Below, one piece after another: positions 17,983-26,725 of a stretch of 64,000 bases of DNA. Position numbers and translations under genes: made by a program. Source of the DNA: Pseudochryseolinea flava. Lineage in GTDB: Bacteria > Bacteroidota > Bacteroidia > Cytophagales > Cyclobacteriaceae. The notes under the pieces were generated by a model. The model was not told the DNA's origin. It did not search any database and saw only the letters and a program-made list of their open reading frames with translations. The stretch is from the NCBI RefSeq assembly GCF_003286915.1, contig NZ_QMFY01000013.1, forward strand, positions 62,001 to 126,000, read 5' to 3'. The first letter of the stretch is position 1. Every line of letters starts with the position of its first letter.

Positions 17983-18683
17983 CGTGCAGGGCTAACAATT
18001 GAACGAATGAATTCCAATGAATCGCGTTGGGCAGTCAATGTAAAATGTTGAATGCGTTGTTGAATTAAGTGGTACCCAGTATAAGCATACACACCGACGA
18101 TCAACCCGGCACCGCTGGTAACCATTTTAACATACAGACCGCTGGCGATGATACCAATACTGATATTGTCGGACAGTGAGATCTGATAGAATATTTGGAT
18201 GATACCCCAGATGGTACCGATGAACCCCAGCATAGGAGCAATACCCGCAATGACGCCGAGGTAGTTTGTATTTTTTTCCATTTCGCCGATTTCAACATTG
18301 GCGACAGACTCCATCATCGACTCGATGTCTTTTACCGGCTTACCGATGTAGCTAATTCCTGTTCCGATGATTTTACCTACGGCAGAGTCTTCTTTGTCGG
18401 CGAGGAGAGAAGCGCCTTTGATGTCGGCTTCACGCAATAGCTTGCTGATGGTTCGTACGAAATCGCCTTTCGTCTTGGTGGCTGCCTTGAGATAAAGGAA
18501 GCGTTCGATGATGAGGTAAGTCGCGATGATCCACAAGAGGAAGATGGGGATCATGATCGCACCACCTTTCATCACCAGGTCGGCGACAGAGATGCTTTGT
18601 TCAGCGGTTGTATTTAGAGCGACGGAAGTCGAGTCGGATGGCGTTGTAATTTGAGCGAGAATGGCGATCAATCCTGTTTGCAT
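17979..18683 (-). CDS. exbB: MotA/TolQ/ExbB proton channel family protein
   Basis: Three-helix proton channel, 234 residues. A first hydrophobic segment around 37-56 (IMIPIFLLWIIATYLIIE) is followed by a cytoplasmic domain. The paired C-terminal helices contain 'NYLGVIAGIAPMLGFIGTIW' and 'GLYVKMVTSGAGLIVGVYAY', with the small-residue pattern of the ExbB pore. It is coupled to exbD by a 4-base overlap and forms a second energising unit, separate from the one at 22.6-24.6 kb. Confidence 0.9.
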   Translation of the reverse strand: MQTGLIAILAQITTPSDSTSVALNTTAEQSISVADLVMKGGAIMIPIFLLWIIATYLIIERFLYLKAATKTKGDFVRTISKLLREADIKGASLLADKEDSAVGKIIGTGISYIGKPVKDIESMMESVANVEIGEMEKNTNYLGVIAGIAPMLGFIGTIWGIIQIFYQISLSDNISIGIIASGLYVKMVTSGAGLIVGVYAYTGYHLIQQRIQHFTLTAQRDSLEFIRSIVSPAR

Positions 18684-18900
18684 GGAGATCAGTTTGGTTT
18701 TAGTTGCACCAATATAACTGCTTTTGTGAAGCAGTATTTTAATTTTTTGATGCGGTTAGTTAAAAAAATATGGCCGGGGCAGGAGCAACGCGCTTCAAAG
18801 CGGTTGTTGATTACAAGAATCAACGTTCATGTCGAAACCTTTTAACTGCAAAAACGCATGGATACCGCCACGTTGTCCTGCACGCTCCCTGGCCAAAGTC

Positions 18901-20583
18901 TTAGTTATTCTTAAGTTGCTGTTGTTGAGCAGCAGCTTTCTTCTGCGCAATTCTAGCTTCAGCGATCGCCTTCTTACCGTCTTTTGCACGTTGATCGTTT
19001 GCATCGATGGCAAGAACTTTATCAAGATAGGCTTCGGCTGCATTCATATTGCTATTCACCTGAATTTCATATCCGCTTAGGTAATGATAAGCCTCTATGA
19101 GCTCCTTTTTGCTTTTATCAGCAGTAATTAGTGCTTTTTCGATTAGCATTTCAAACCACTTTTTAGCAACACCCTTTTTCATATCTTTTTCCCCTTCTAT
19201 TTGTGCGTTAGTACGACCAAGCCAGAGGTAGGGGAGTGTTGAATTAGGTTGCAACTCGGCGAGCTTTTGGAATGTTGAGTCGGCACTCGTGTAATCTTCC
19301 ATTACATACTCCGCTCTGCCGAGGTTATAGAGATTTTGAGACAGGTTAGTTTTTTTTCCTGTAGCAATAACTGCGCGATATGCGAAAACAGCGCTATCAT
19401 ATTTTTTGCCAGTGAAATATAGCTGCCCCACCTTGGCAAGAAGCTCTGTTTTAGAGGTGTCTGCAGCATATGCTTTCGCGAAAGAACGAACAGCTAATGA
19501 ATCCTGCTTCATCTCTTGAAGCATCTCACCGTGGTAGTTCCAATCGGCAGCAGAAATATCTTTGCCTGCTTTCTGCTGATACTTTGCAAATAGGCTTTTC
19601 GCTTCGTCAAATTTTTTCGCTTCCACTGCCGCATAGAAAGCGTATTTGTATGTGGTTAGACTAACCTCAGGCTTCGCCAAAAGTTTGGTGAAGATGGCGT
19701 TTGCCTTATCATATTGCTTATCCATGAAAAGGTAGAAAGCATAATTCGATTCTGCTTTTTCAGGATTTTCAATGTTCTTCATGTAATTCTCCCAAGCTGT
19801 AACAGCCTTTGAAGATTGTTTTGTTTGATAGTAAAGCTCACCGAGTTCTTTGTATGCCGGGGCGAAGGTTGGATCTGCCGTCGTCGACTTGACCAAATTC
19901 TCTTCCGCAACAGCGTTGTTTCTCGATCTGAAATAAACTAAACCAGTTTTATAAAACCCAAGACCATCCGTTGGCTCAAGCTTCGCAGCTTTCTCATAAG
20001 CAGAAACTGCTTCACCACCTTTTGGTGGATTCATTTTCATTAATGCGTCACCTAATACAATATTGGTTTGTGCATCAGTGTCATTGATAGCTTTTGCCTT
20101 TGTAGCATTAGCCACGGCATCAGCAGTAGTGCGATCACTCAAAAGATATCCTTCAGCGACGGCGCGAAGTACCTCTGCATTTTTAGACTTACTTACAGTT
20201 AACGCTTGATCGAACAATTGCTTTGCTTCTGCAGCATTGTTGTCGAGCATTCTCAAATAACCTTTACCGGCAATATTGAGCGCGTTCTTAGGATCTTTTT
20301 CAATACCCTTTTGGAAAGTGATTTCAGCAGACTTCTTGTCGCCAGTTTTTGCCTGCACCATGCCTTGGTAGTACAACACGCGAGCATTATCAGGGTAAGC
20401 CTGAGCAGCTTTTGTGATTGTTTCAAGGGCTTTGGTGTTCTGCTCACGATTTAGCAATCGAACAGCGTTTTTAATTTCTTGTTCTTGCGCGATCGCGAAA
20501 TTTGATACAAACAAGGCTGCAAGGGCGAATGCGGCAAACAGCCCTTTTCTTTCACTATTAAACTCCTTCATGTTAATTCTCAA
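18901..20583 (-). CDS. Exported tetratricopeptide-repeat protein
   Basis: 560 residues, with a signal peptide ending near FAIAQ (about residue 33) and roughly a dozen TPR units with the usual W-LG-Y-A-F-A-P spacing (for example 'ALNIAGKGYLRMLDNNAAEAKQLFDQAL'-like units, written here only in part). Residues 535-560 are Ala/Lys/Gln-rich and probably helical. It is the last gene of the ExbB-ExbD-ExbD-TonB-PstS-like cluster, an arrangement known across Bacteroidota. A periplasmic scaffold role is inferred. An internal Met (MKEFNSERKG) four codons in is an alternative start. Confidence 0.85.
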   Translation of the reverse strand: MRINMKEFNSERKGLFAAFALAALFVSNFAIAQEQEIKNAVRLLNREQNTKALETITKAAQAYPDNARVLYYQGMVQAKTGDKKSAEITFQKGIEKDPKNALNIAGKGYLRMLDNNAAEAKQLFDQALTVSKSKNAEVLRAVAEGYLLSDRTTADAVANATKAKAINDTDAQTNIVLGDALMKMNPPKGGEAVSAYEKAAKLEPTDGLGFYKTGLVYFRSRNNAVAEENLVKSTTADPTFAPAYKELGELYYQTKQSSKAVTAWENYMKNIENPEKAESNYAFYLFMDKQYDKANAIFTKLLAKPEVSLTTYKYAFYAAVEAKKFDEAKSLFAKYQQKAGKDISAADWNYHGEMLQEMKQDSLAVRSFAKAYAADTSKTELLAKVGQLYFTGKKYDSAVFAYRAVIATGKKTNLSQNLYNLGRAEYVMEDYTSADSTFQKLAELQPNSTLPYLWLGRTNAQIEGEKDMKKGVAKKWFEMLIEKALITADKSKKELIEAYHYLSGYEIQVNSNMNAAEAYLDKVLAIDANDQRAKDGKKAIAEARIAQKKAAAQQQQLKNN

Positions 20584-20602
20584 TTTTAAAACAAAGTTAA
20601 AT

Positions 20603-21544
20603 TTAAAAACCTCCGCGATTAGTTTCTACTATCCGTACAGGCATAGTAGCAGGAACCAAGCCAGATTTTAAAATAATCCGCTGGCCCTTATCGCTTGCCA
20701 CAAACCTACTAAAACCTGTTGCCAGACCGGTATAGGACTCGGTAACCGTCATAAAAACGTTTCTTTTTAGTGGATATCGGCCCATAGAGATATAGGCTTG
20801 GAACGGTTTGCTGAAATCTTCCCCTTCCTGGGTAGCCAATCCGACAACTTTGATCGAATTTCTAAAAACGTTGACCGTTTCATCGTCTTCGTCGCTAATC
20901 CAGCTGATGTCAATCAAACCAATGGCTTCGGGATTCCTTGATACATAATCAACCACGGCTGCGTTACTGTCAACAGCAAAGCAATTTGGTGGAAGTTTTG
21001 TTAGCGGCATTAATGAATCATTGAGGAATTTGATCATACCAGATTTAGGTTGATCAAATACAACCTTCAATGGTAAGGCGGCGCGCTTTTTACTGAGCTG
21101 GTTCCAGTTGTTAACTTTTCCGCTCAGAATGTCTTTCAAATGATCTAGCGTTAGTAGTGTGTCTGGGTTGGATGGGTTTACAATTAATGCAATCCCACCA
21201 ATCGCGATTTTTTCTTCTTTCGCTTTTGATGAACGACTGGTCAGAATCTGCTTTTCATCGGCAAGCAGATTGCGAGAAATAAAGATCGCCGTTACACTGT
21301 CTTTTAGGAGTGTGTCGATGGCAGTCTGTTCAGAGACATAGAATACGTCGATTTTAGCGGATGGGTAAAGCCCTGTGAAAGCATTCACTTCAGCTTCAAC
21401 AATAGGCTTCAGTGCTTCATCCGCGGCAATCTTGATATAGCCGGAAGTAGGCTTACTTGTTCTCTTGTTATTTTGTTGCTCGCGTGAACCGCATCCCGCT
21501 GAAAGGGAAACAATCAGCGCTGCCAGAAACCAATATTTATTCAT
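20603..21544 (-). CDS. PstS-like substrate-binding lipoprotein
   Basis: 313 residues. The start is set at MNKYWFLAALIVSLSAGC because it gives a lipoprotein signal peptide with lipobox LSAGC (Cys18). The longer frame only adds residues overlapping the upstream gene. The mature part matches the phosphate-type periplasmic binding fold ('SGYIKIAADEALKPIVEAE', 'GKVNNWNQL', 'PKSGMIKFLND', 'EAIGLIDISW'). No PstC, PstA or PstB gene is nearby. Its place after tonB and before the TPR gene suggests a role in the TonB-linked complex rather than ABC phosphate import. The ligand is unknown. Confidence 0.85.
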   Translation of the reverse strand: MNKYWFLAALIVSLSAGCGSREQQNNKRTSKPTSGYIKIAADEALKPIVEAEVNAFTGLYPSAKIDVFYVSEQTAIDTLLKDSVTAIFISRNLLADEKQILTSRSSKAKEEKIAIGGIALIVNPSNPDTLLTLDHLKDILSGKVNNWNQLSKKRAALPLKVVFDQPKSGMIKFLNDSLMPLTKLPPNCFAVDSNAAVVDYVSRNPEAIGLIDISWISDEDDETVNVFRNSIKVVGLATQEGEDFSKPFQAYISMGRYPLKRNVFMTVTESYTGLATGFSRFVASDKGQRIILKSGLVPATMPVRIVETNRGGF

Positions 21545-21785
21545 CGTCTTTTGTAGAAAATTGCCGAAAGGCTCTGTATCCTCTGAAGATGCCATAAAGG
21601 ATCAGTACAATACCCAATGCGATAGGGTAGGGACCGAGTTTGCCTTTGCCGAGATTGGCTTCGATGGCATCGTATCTAAAAAGGATGGCTGTGCCGCCAA
21701 GTAAAAAGAGCACAGCCATCGTTCCACTAAGGTATTTGATTATCGAAGGCGACGATCGTTTTACCTCGTTATGTTCTAAACTCAT
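21537..21785 (-). CDS. Small two-helix membrane protein of the tonB cluster
   Basis: 82 residues, with two hydrophobic segments: YLSGTMAVLFLLGGTAILF (about 18-36) and IALGIVLILYGIFRGY (about 54-69). I do not recognise a named family. It overlaps tonB by 4 bases at its start and the PstS-like gene by 8 bases at its end, so it is firmly inside the operon and very likely a real component. Its function is unknown. Confidence 0.8.
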   Translation of the reverse strand: MSLEHNEVKRSSPSIIKYLSGTMAVLFLLGGTAILFRYDAIEANLGKGKLGPYPIALGIVLILYGIFRGYRAFRQFSTKDDE

Positions 21786-22582
21786 GTAGCCAGTTTGAAT
21801 CTCACAGGAAGTACGAACTTCACGCGAACTGCTTTACCGTTTTGCTTACCTGGTTTCCAAGGCGGCATCATTTTGATTACACGTTCTGCTTCTTTATCGC
21901 ATTCCGCGCTGATACCTTTTACGGTTTTAACATCGGCGATTTTTCCATCTGCGTCAACAACGAATCCTACGAATACCGTACCTTCAACGCCCATACGACG
22001 CGCTGCTGATGGATACTTGATATTCTTACCGATCCATGCCATCGCAGCTTGCATACCGCCTTCTGGTTCTGGCATCTGTTCTACGACTGCGAATACCTGG
22101 TTTGGATCTTCAGCTTCTTGAACCACTTCTTCAACGGGTTCATCGAAAACTACTTCACCTGTTCCAACGATATCTTCAGAGCCGGTTTCAACCTTTTTAA
22201 TTTCCTCTACTGTAGGCATAGGTTCTTCCTCTACAATCTCTTTATCGGTAACCTTCGGTGGAAGATACTTGATAATAGTTTTTACTGGAGGAGGAATGTT
22301 CACCTGTGGAGGAGGAGGCGTGTTCTGGATTGGTGGCGGCGGCTGCAAATCAGTATATCTTACCGTTTTTGCAGGTTTGTCATCGACCACTTCTTCTGGC
22401 GTTAAAAACTCAACAATGTATGGTGATGCCACCAATAATCCGATTGTCAAGATTGTAAGCAACCATCCGAGAACAACGTGCTTAGAGTAAGACTTACGGA
22501 TGAAATAAGCTCCGTAAGCTTTGTTGCGATATTCGAAGACAATGTCTTCCCACCGCGGCGCTTTCACTTGTTCTGCCTTCAT
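21782..22582 (-). CDS. tonB: TonB-family energy transducer
   Basis: Couples the ExbB/ExbD proton channel to outer-membrane receptors, 266 residues. One membrane helix (about 34-58, VVLGWLLTILTIGLLVASPYI) is followed by a Pro-rich spacer (PPPP and IPPP runs near 75-95) and an acidic linker. The C-terminal TonB domain has 'WIGKNIKYPSAARRMGVEGT' and a final 'VRVKFVLPVRFKL'. The N-terminal cytoplasmic 'DIVFEYRNKAYGAYFIRKSY' is typical of Bacteroidota TonB. It overlaps exbD upstream and the small membrane protein downstream by 4 bases each. Confidence 0.93.
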   Translation of the reverse strand: MKAEQVKAPRWEDIVFEYRNKAYGAYFIRKSYSKHVVLGWLLTILTIGLLVASPYIVEFLTPEEVVDDKPAKTVRYTDLQPPPPIQNTPPPPQVNIPPPVKTIIKYLPPKVTDKEIVEEEPMPTVEEIKKVETGSEDIVGTGEVVFDEPVEEVVQEAEDPNQVFAVVEQMPEPEGGMQAAMAWIGKNIKYPSAARRMGVEGTVFVGFVVDADGKIADVKTVKGISAECDKEAERVIKMMPPWKPGKQNGKAVRVKFVLPVRFKLAT

Positions 22583-23094
22583 AAATTCGATTCTTTAATA
22601 AGTTCTTTATCAGCATCGGTGATTTTGACCATGGCAAAACGTTGCATGTTTGTAATGGTCATTTCATCGAGGATGTCGACTACGTTCTTATACCGAGATT
22701 CCTCCATTGGTTTGATCAAAATGATCATGCCTGGAATCTCTTTATTCTTCTCGATCAGTACCTTGCGGATACCAGCATCATCGTAATTGGTAACTTTTAC
22801 TTCAGGATTTGTAATCCCGTGGTACCAATACACCTTATCATTAGGACCGAGAATAACCGTTACTACCTTCTTCTCATTGACTTCTGGTAGCTTGTCTTCT
22901 GGTTTAGGGTCCTCAGGCAGCGTGAGCTGCATTGTTTTAGGTTTATTAAGCGTTGTGGTGAGGATAAAGAAGGTCAACAGGAGGAACGCAAGATCCACCA
23001 TCGGCGTCATGTCAATTTTCGTTGACGCTTTTTTGACGCGTACCTTACCACCATCCGATTTACCACCACCACCGCCTTGACTTACTTCTGCCAT
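22579..23094 (-). CDS. exbD: ExbD/TolR-family protein, second copy in tonB cluster
   Basis: 171 residues. A Gly/Lys-rich cytoplasmic start (residues 7-16) precedes 'KIDMTPMVDLAFLLLTFFIL', with Asp34 as the conserved proton-carrying residue, followed by a periplasmic domain longer than in the 131-residue ExbD elsewhere in the window. It overlaps tonB by 4 bases and follows the other exbD by 19 bases. Two different ExbD subunits with one ExbB is the usual Bacteroidota arrangement. Confidence 0.92.
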   Translation of the reverse strand: MAEVSQGGGGGKSDGGKVRVKKASTKIDMTPMVDLAFLLLTFFILTTTLNKPKTMQLTLPEDPKPEDKLPEVNEKKVVTVILGPNDKVYWYHGITNPEVKVTNYDDAGIRKVLIEKNKEIPGMIILIKPMEESRYKNVVDILDEMTITNMQRFAMVKITDADKELIKESNL

Positions 23095-23113
23095 TGCTTT
23101 GTGCTTTTAAATG

Positions 23114-23710
23114 TTATGAACCTTTTTCCATGTTCGTGATGAGGTTGAAGCGGTTAACCTTGTTGTCAGTCAACGTTTTCATTACCTTTTCTACTACGGG
23201 GTAGTTGGCTTTACCATCTCCCTTGATAGCGATCCTAAGTTTAGGGTTCGCCATGCGAGAGAAAATGATCCAATCCTTCAATTCGTTATGTAGGGAGTCA
23301 ACCGGAATACCGGGTTGTTTGATGTGCTTACGCTCATCTGGCGCAAGGCTGATATACTCTCTCAATTGGCCAATCGGTAATCCAATACTAGACATCACCG
23401 CAAAGCGAGATGTTTCTTCGGGCGTAAAGTTGACCGAGTATTGCTTACCGATATTTCCCAACAGTTCTTGACGGTGATATTTACCATCGATACTGAAGAA
23501 CACTCTGCCATCATCTGAAATGGTGATGAGCATAATGTCGGTGTCCGGGATGATGATCTCCGATACTGACGATGGAGCATCAACAGTTACCGGTTCATCT
23601 GGAACTGCATTGGCCGTGAGCATGAAGAACGTTACCAACAAGAACCCAAGATCCACCATTGGCGTCATATCCAATGAAGGCGTTGTTCTATGTGTTTTAA
23701 TTTTTCCCAT
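23114..23710 (-). CDS. exbD: ExbD/TolR-family protein, first copy in tonB cluster
   Basis: 198 residues. 'SLDMTPMVDLGFLLVTFFML' is near 12-31, with Asp20 the conserved proton-path residue. The periplasmic domain is extended, with an insertion around 60-140 relative to proteobacterial ExbD. It lies 24 bases after exbB and 19 bases before the second exbD, clearly the same transcript. Confidence 0.92.
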   Translation of the reverse strand: MGKIKTHRTTPSLDMTPMVDLGFLLVTFFMLTANAVPDEPVTVDAPSSVSEIIIPDTDIMLITISDDGRVFFSIDGKYHRQELLGNIGKQYSVNFTPEETSRFAVMSSIGLPIGQLREYISLAPDERKHIKQPGIPVDSLHNELKDWIIFSRMANPKLRIAIKGDGKANYPVVEKVMKTLTDNKVNRFNLITNMEKGS

Positions 23711-23734
23711 ATCACGTTTCCGTTTATAAGTGAA

Positions 23735-24559
23735 TTAGTGCTTTGTGTTCGCAGAGAAATTCTGAACGATGCTATAACCAGCTTCATCGATGTTGTAAGT
23801 CAACGCATCGATTTTGCTCGTGAAAAGGTTATAGAAAATGATCGCGATAGCTGATGTACCGATACCAAGGGCTGTGTTGATAAGGGCCTCAGAGATACCG
23901 TTTGCAAGACCTACTGAGTCAGGAGCACCAGCTTGTGCAAGACCCGCGAACGCCTTGATCATACCCAATACTGTACCTAAAAGACCAATGAGTGTAGCGA
24001 TTGAAGCGATTGTCGCCAAGATCACAAGGTTCTTTTCGAGCATTGGCATTTCAAGTGAAGTTGTTTCTTCGATGTCCTTCTGGATGATAGAAATTTTCTT
24101 TTCAGCTTCGATTTCGTTGTTGTTAATAAGCTCAGTGTATTTTGTAAGACCAGCTTTTACCACATTGGCTACAGAACCTCTTTGCTTATCGCATTCTGCG
24201 AGTGCTTGCGTAATGTTACCGTTAGCGATCAAAGAACGAACGCGTTGTACGAAGCTCTTTACATTACCTTTTCCTTTGGCACGGCTGATCGTCAAGAAAC
24301 GCTCAATCGCGAAAGTCAACGTCATCAAAAGAAGACCAATAGCCAAGGGTACGAGATAACCTCCTTTATAGAAGATACCGAAATAATCTCCCTCTTTTGG
24401 ATGGCCTTCTACGTTACCATCAACAAAGTGTGACGGATCACCTAAGATAAAATGCCAGATCAGAAACCCTATGATAAGTTCAATCAATATAACAGAGGCC
24501 GCAAAACCTGACTTAAGGCTTTCTGATAAAGATGAAGAAGATGAATTTGAAGTTTTCAT
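23735..24559 (-). CDS. exbB: MotA/TolQ/ExbB proton channel of tonB cluster
   Basis: 274 residues and first gene of the cluster. A first hydrophobic segment is at about 18-40, a second helix at about 67-86 (GGYLVPLAIGLLLMTLTFAI). The C-terminal pair contains 'ATIASIATLIGLLGTVLGMI' and 'EALINTALGIGTSAIAIIFY', the ExbB/TolQ channel signature with conserved Thr residues. It carries an extra N-terminal helix compared with E. coli ExbB, as is common in Bacteroidota. Confidence 0.93.
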   Translation of the reverse strand: MKTSNSSSSSLSESLKSGFAASVILIELIIGFLIWHFILGDPSHFVDGNVEGHPKEGDYFGIFYKGGYLVPLAIGLLLMTLTFAIERFLTISRAKGKGNVKSFVQRVRSLIANGNITQALAECDKQRGSVANVVKAGLTKYTELINNNEIEAEKKISIIQKDIEETTSLEMPMLEKNLVILATIASIATLIGLLGTVLGMIKAFAGLAQAGAPDSVGLANGISEALINTALGIGTSAIAIIFYNLFTSKIDALTYNIDEAGYSIVQNFSANTKH

Positions 24560-24656
24560 AAGTAGAATTAATTGTTAAATGGTTTTTAGTTTAGGAATAA
24601 GTTTGTTTTTGCGTGTTTGTAATAATGCGTAAGTAGTTGAATAGTCACAATTGTTA

Positions 24657-25301
24657 TTAAATATTTTGATCATTTTTTGCGATTTGTTTTCGGTGACGGA
24701 ACCAAGACACAACCACCGGAACAGCTGACAACAGCACCATGCCGACGACGATCAATTCCAAATGGTCTGTAATCGTTGGGAAGGTTTTCCCTAAAAGATA
24801 ACCAGCCATGACCATCACCACAATCCAAATTGCGGCCCCTACAATATTGAAAAATAAGAACTTTCCAAACTCAATTTTGACCATCCCGGCTAGAATAGGG
24901 ACGAAGGTACGAACAATGGGCAAGAACCGCCCCATGATAAAGGCCATCATTCCATGACGCGCGTAGAAATCTTGAGCCATATCAAGGTACTTTTTCTTAT
25001 AAAAGAAGTTCTCTTTCTTATTTCGAAGGTAGTTCTCTGCGAGTTTTCCGAAGAAATAGCCCACACAAGTTCCGGCAATGGCGCAAAGCACGAGAAGCAC
25101 GATCAGCAGCCAGACATCCATCTTTAGATATTCTTTGCAGAACAGACCTGCAATAAACAGTAACGAGTCGCCGGGAAGAAAGAAGCCAAAGAACAATCCT
25201 GTCTCTGCGAAGATAATGAATAACAAAAGCGTGAGGCCCCCGATCTTTATGATCTCTTCTGGGTTGGTTAAAAAGTCTAGAAATAGTAGATCAAAAATCA
25301 T
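24657..25301 (-). CDS. DedA-family membrane protein
   Basis: Polytopic inner-membrane protein of the DedA/SNARE-associated (VTT) family, 214 residues. Diagnostic segments are 'FAETGLFFGFFLPGDSLLF' (E...G...PGE/DS), 'GYFFGK' and 'FMGRFLPIVRTFVPILAGM' (the FxxRxxPxxRT-x-G motif). Family members are linked to lipid scrambling (undecaprenyl phosphate or phosphatidylethanolamine carriers) and to membrane homeostasis. It is a single gene, with gaps of about 95 bases on both sides. Confidence 0.93.
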   Translation of the reverse strand: MIFDLLFLDFLTNPEEIIKIGGLTLLLFIIFAETGLFFGFFLPGDSLLFIAGLFCKEYLKMDVWLLIVLLVLCAIAGTCVGYFFGKLAENYLRNKKENFFYKKKYLDMAQDFYARHGMMAFIMGRFLPIVRTFVPILAGMVKIEFGKFLFFNIVGAAIWIVVMVMAGYLLGKTFPTITDHLELIVVGMVLLSAVPVVVSWFRHRKQIAKNDQNI

Positions 25302-25396
25302 ATAATGGTTATTAGCTAATGAATGTTAGCCAGTTGATGAATTAGTGATTAAATAAACTTAAAGGCGTTGCTAGTTACAGCAAAAACGTGTGACGC

Positions 25397-25753
25397 TCAA
25401 GGAGCATTGTCTGTCAATTGATTATAGAAGTAATTCCGTTCAGCATGTCCAATTGCAAGCGCCTCACTTAAAGTGACTTTGAGGCCAGCGATATCAACCG
25501 GAGCAAATGATTTTATGATCGTGGTAAGAGGAATTCTTGGTAGTGCTTGGTAGATAGACTCCGTGCCAATCGTAACTCTAAAAGTCATCTGTTGCATACA
25601 AGCACTGGCTTTCGGAGACGAATCGGTTTCTGCACGTGAATCAAAAGAGCCTTCAGTATGTGCACATAGAAAGATGAAAACAAGCATCAGCGCCTCACAA
25701 CAAAGCCCCACCCATGGTTTAATATTGACCATCCCCATTTTCATAATCCGCAA
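25397..25753 (-). CDS. Small exported protein of unknown family
   Basis: 118 residues in the longest frame. A hydrophobic stretch, WVGLCCEALMLVFIFLCAH, near 14-32 could be a signal peptide, and Met codons at residues 4, 6 and 8 are alternative starts. The remainder has 'ITIKSF'-like beta-rich text and no motif I recognise. It is flanked by about 95-115 bases on each side and is on the same strand as DedA and the beta-barrel gene. It may be real but unsupported by family resemblance. Confidence 0.4.
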   Translation of the reverse strand: MRIMKMGMVNIKPWVGLCCEALMLVFIFLCAHTEGSFDSRAETDSSPKASACMQQMTFRVTIGTESIYQALPRIPLTTIIKSFAPVDIAGLKVTLSEALAIGHAERNYFYNQLTDNAP

Positions 25754-25867
25754 ATCTAAACGAAAATTCTCCAGAACACCGGTATTTAATAACGAAATAT
25801 TACAATTTCTTAATAAGGAGAATTTTATAAGCTGGCCTTAAAAAATCAAGCCAGGAGCTGCAGAATA

Positions 25868-26683
25868 CTATTTTATAAAGTAGCGAGCACCGAGTGAAAT
25901 CGCGTTCAACGTCGTTGATTTACCCGACCCATCTGAATTATATAGCGGAGAGAAAGACTTTGTTCCGGTGGCATTGATCGCGATATGCTTTGTTACAGCA
26001 AAAGAAACATTGACAAGCCCCGAAACATTGAAACGCTCGAAATTGCCAATCTCATGTACCGCTTTACTTTTTACACGTTGATCTTGAAAATCATAATAAG
26101 ATTCTACTTCAGATGACCGAAGCAACATCGAGAGCGATGGCCCTGCACTAATCTTTAGTTTTTCATTGAAGAACGAGGTGCCCGCAAGAATGGGCAATTG
26201 AAGGTAAATCAAAGCAGTATTGCCAACATTATCTGGGTTTGCCAATGGCGTAGCACCTAAGTCTTCAGCGACGTCACCGTATTGAATTTGATAGAAGGAA
26301 CCCATAGGCACGCCTGTCCGCGTAGAACCGAAGTATTCATTAAAATTTTCGCCTTTCAATGAAATCAATGTGACGGATTTTTTATAACGAAAGTAATCAA
26401 GCCCGAGACCCGAGGTAATAAAGAATCGTGGATTGAATGTATAGTCCATTTGAAAGGACATGGATGCGCCTGCCTTGCCTTCATAAGATTGTTTGATTGA
26501 ACTGACGCTCACCGCAGGAAGCGCATAGTATCCGCTGTTACGCGGCGTGTATAATAGTGTTTGATGCTCTGTGACTGAAGGTACAAAGGTGAAATTAGAG
26601 GCGGCAGAAATTTGAAAATTGCCAATTTGTGCGGATGAAGAAAATGCACCTAAAAGGAAAAATAGCAGTAACGATTGTCTCAT
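25868..26683 (-). CDS. Outer-membrane beta-barrel protein (PorT/OMP_b-brl type)
   Basis: 271 residues. The signal peptide SLLLFFLLGAFSSSAQ ends with the SAQ cleavage often seen in Bacteroidota. The mature chain is an alternation of short hydrophobic beta strands ('SFQMDYTFNPRFFITSGLGL', 'ISAGPSLSMLL', 'VSFAVTKHIAINATG') and ends 'ISLGARYFIK', a typical barrel-terminal strand. It resembles the PorT/OMP_b-brl porin-like families. A specific function cannot be assigned. It is transcribed divergently from prfB, with 42 bases between the start codons. Confidence 0.8.
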   Translation of the reverse strand: MRQSLLLFFLLGAFSSSAQIGNFQISAASNFTFVPSVTEHQTLLYTPRNSGYYALPAVSVSSIKQSYEGKAGASMSFQMDYTFNPRFFITSGLGLDYFRYKKSVTLISLKGENFNEYFGSTRTGVPMGSFYQIQYGDVAEDLGATPLANPDNVGNTALIYLQLPILAGTSFFNEKLKISAGPSLSMLLRSSEVESYYDFQDQRVKSKAVHEIGNFERFNVSGLVNVSFAVTKHIAINATGTKSFSPLYNSDGSGKSTTLNAISLGARYFIK

Positions 26684-26690
26684 AATGGGG

Positions 26691-26698
26691 TATATTTG
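26691..26698 (+). promoter_or_regulatory. Bacteroidota -7 box (TATATTTG) upstream of prfB
   Basis: An exact match to the Bacteroidota -7 consensus TAnnTTTG, 27 bases before the prfB start codon. No good TTTG is found at the expected -33 spacing; the nearest TTG, at 26675-26677, is only 13 bases upstream. Confidence 0.45.
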
Positions 26699-26725
26699 CG
26701 ACCGAATTTAAAGAAATTATCAAAC

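Noticed and set aside
18684-18900. Terminator or small RNA downstream of the TPR gene
   Set aside because: Perfect small hairpins occur (GTTGATT-n5-AATCAAC at 18806-18824, CGCTT-CA-AAGCG at 18790-18801), but neither is followed by a T run on the transcribed strand and no RNA family is recognised.
23838-24359. Long open frame on the plus strand opposite exbB (about 173 codons)
   Set aside because: Antisense shadow of a clear ExbB gene. The product has no family resemblance.
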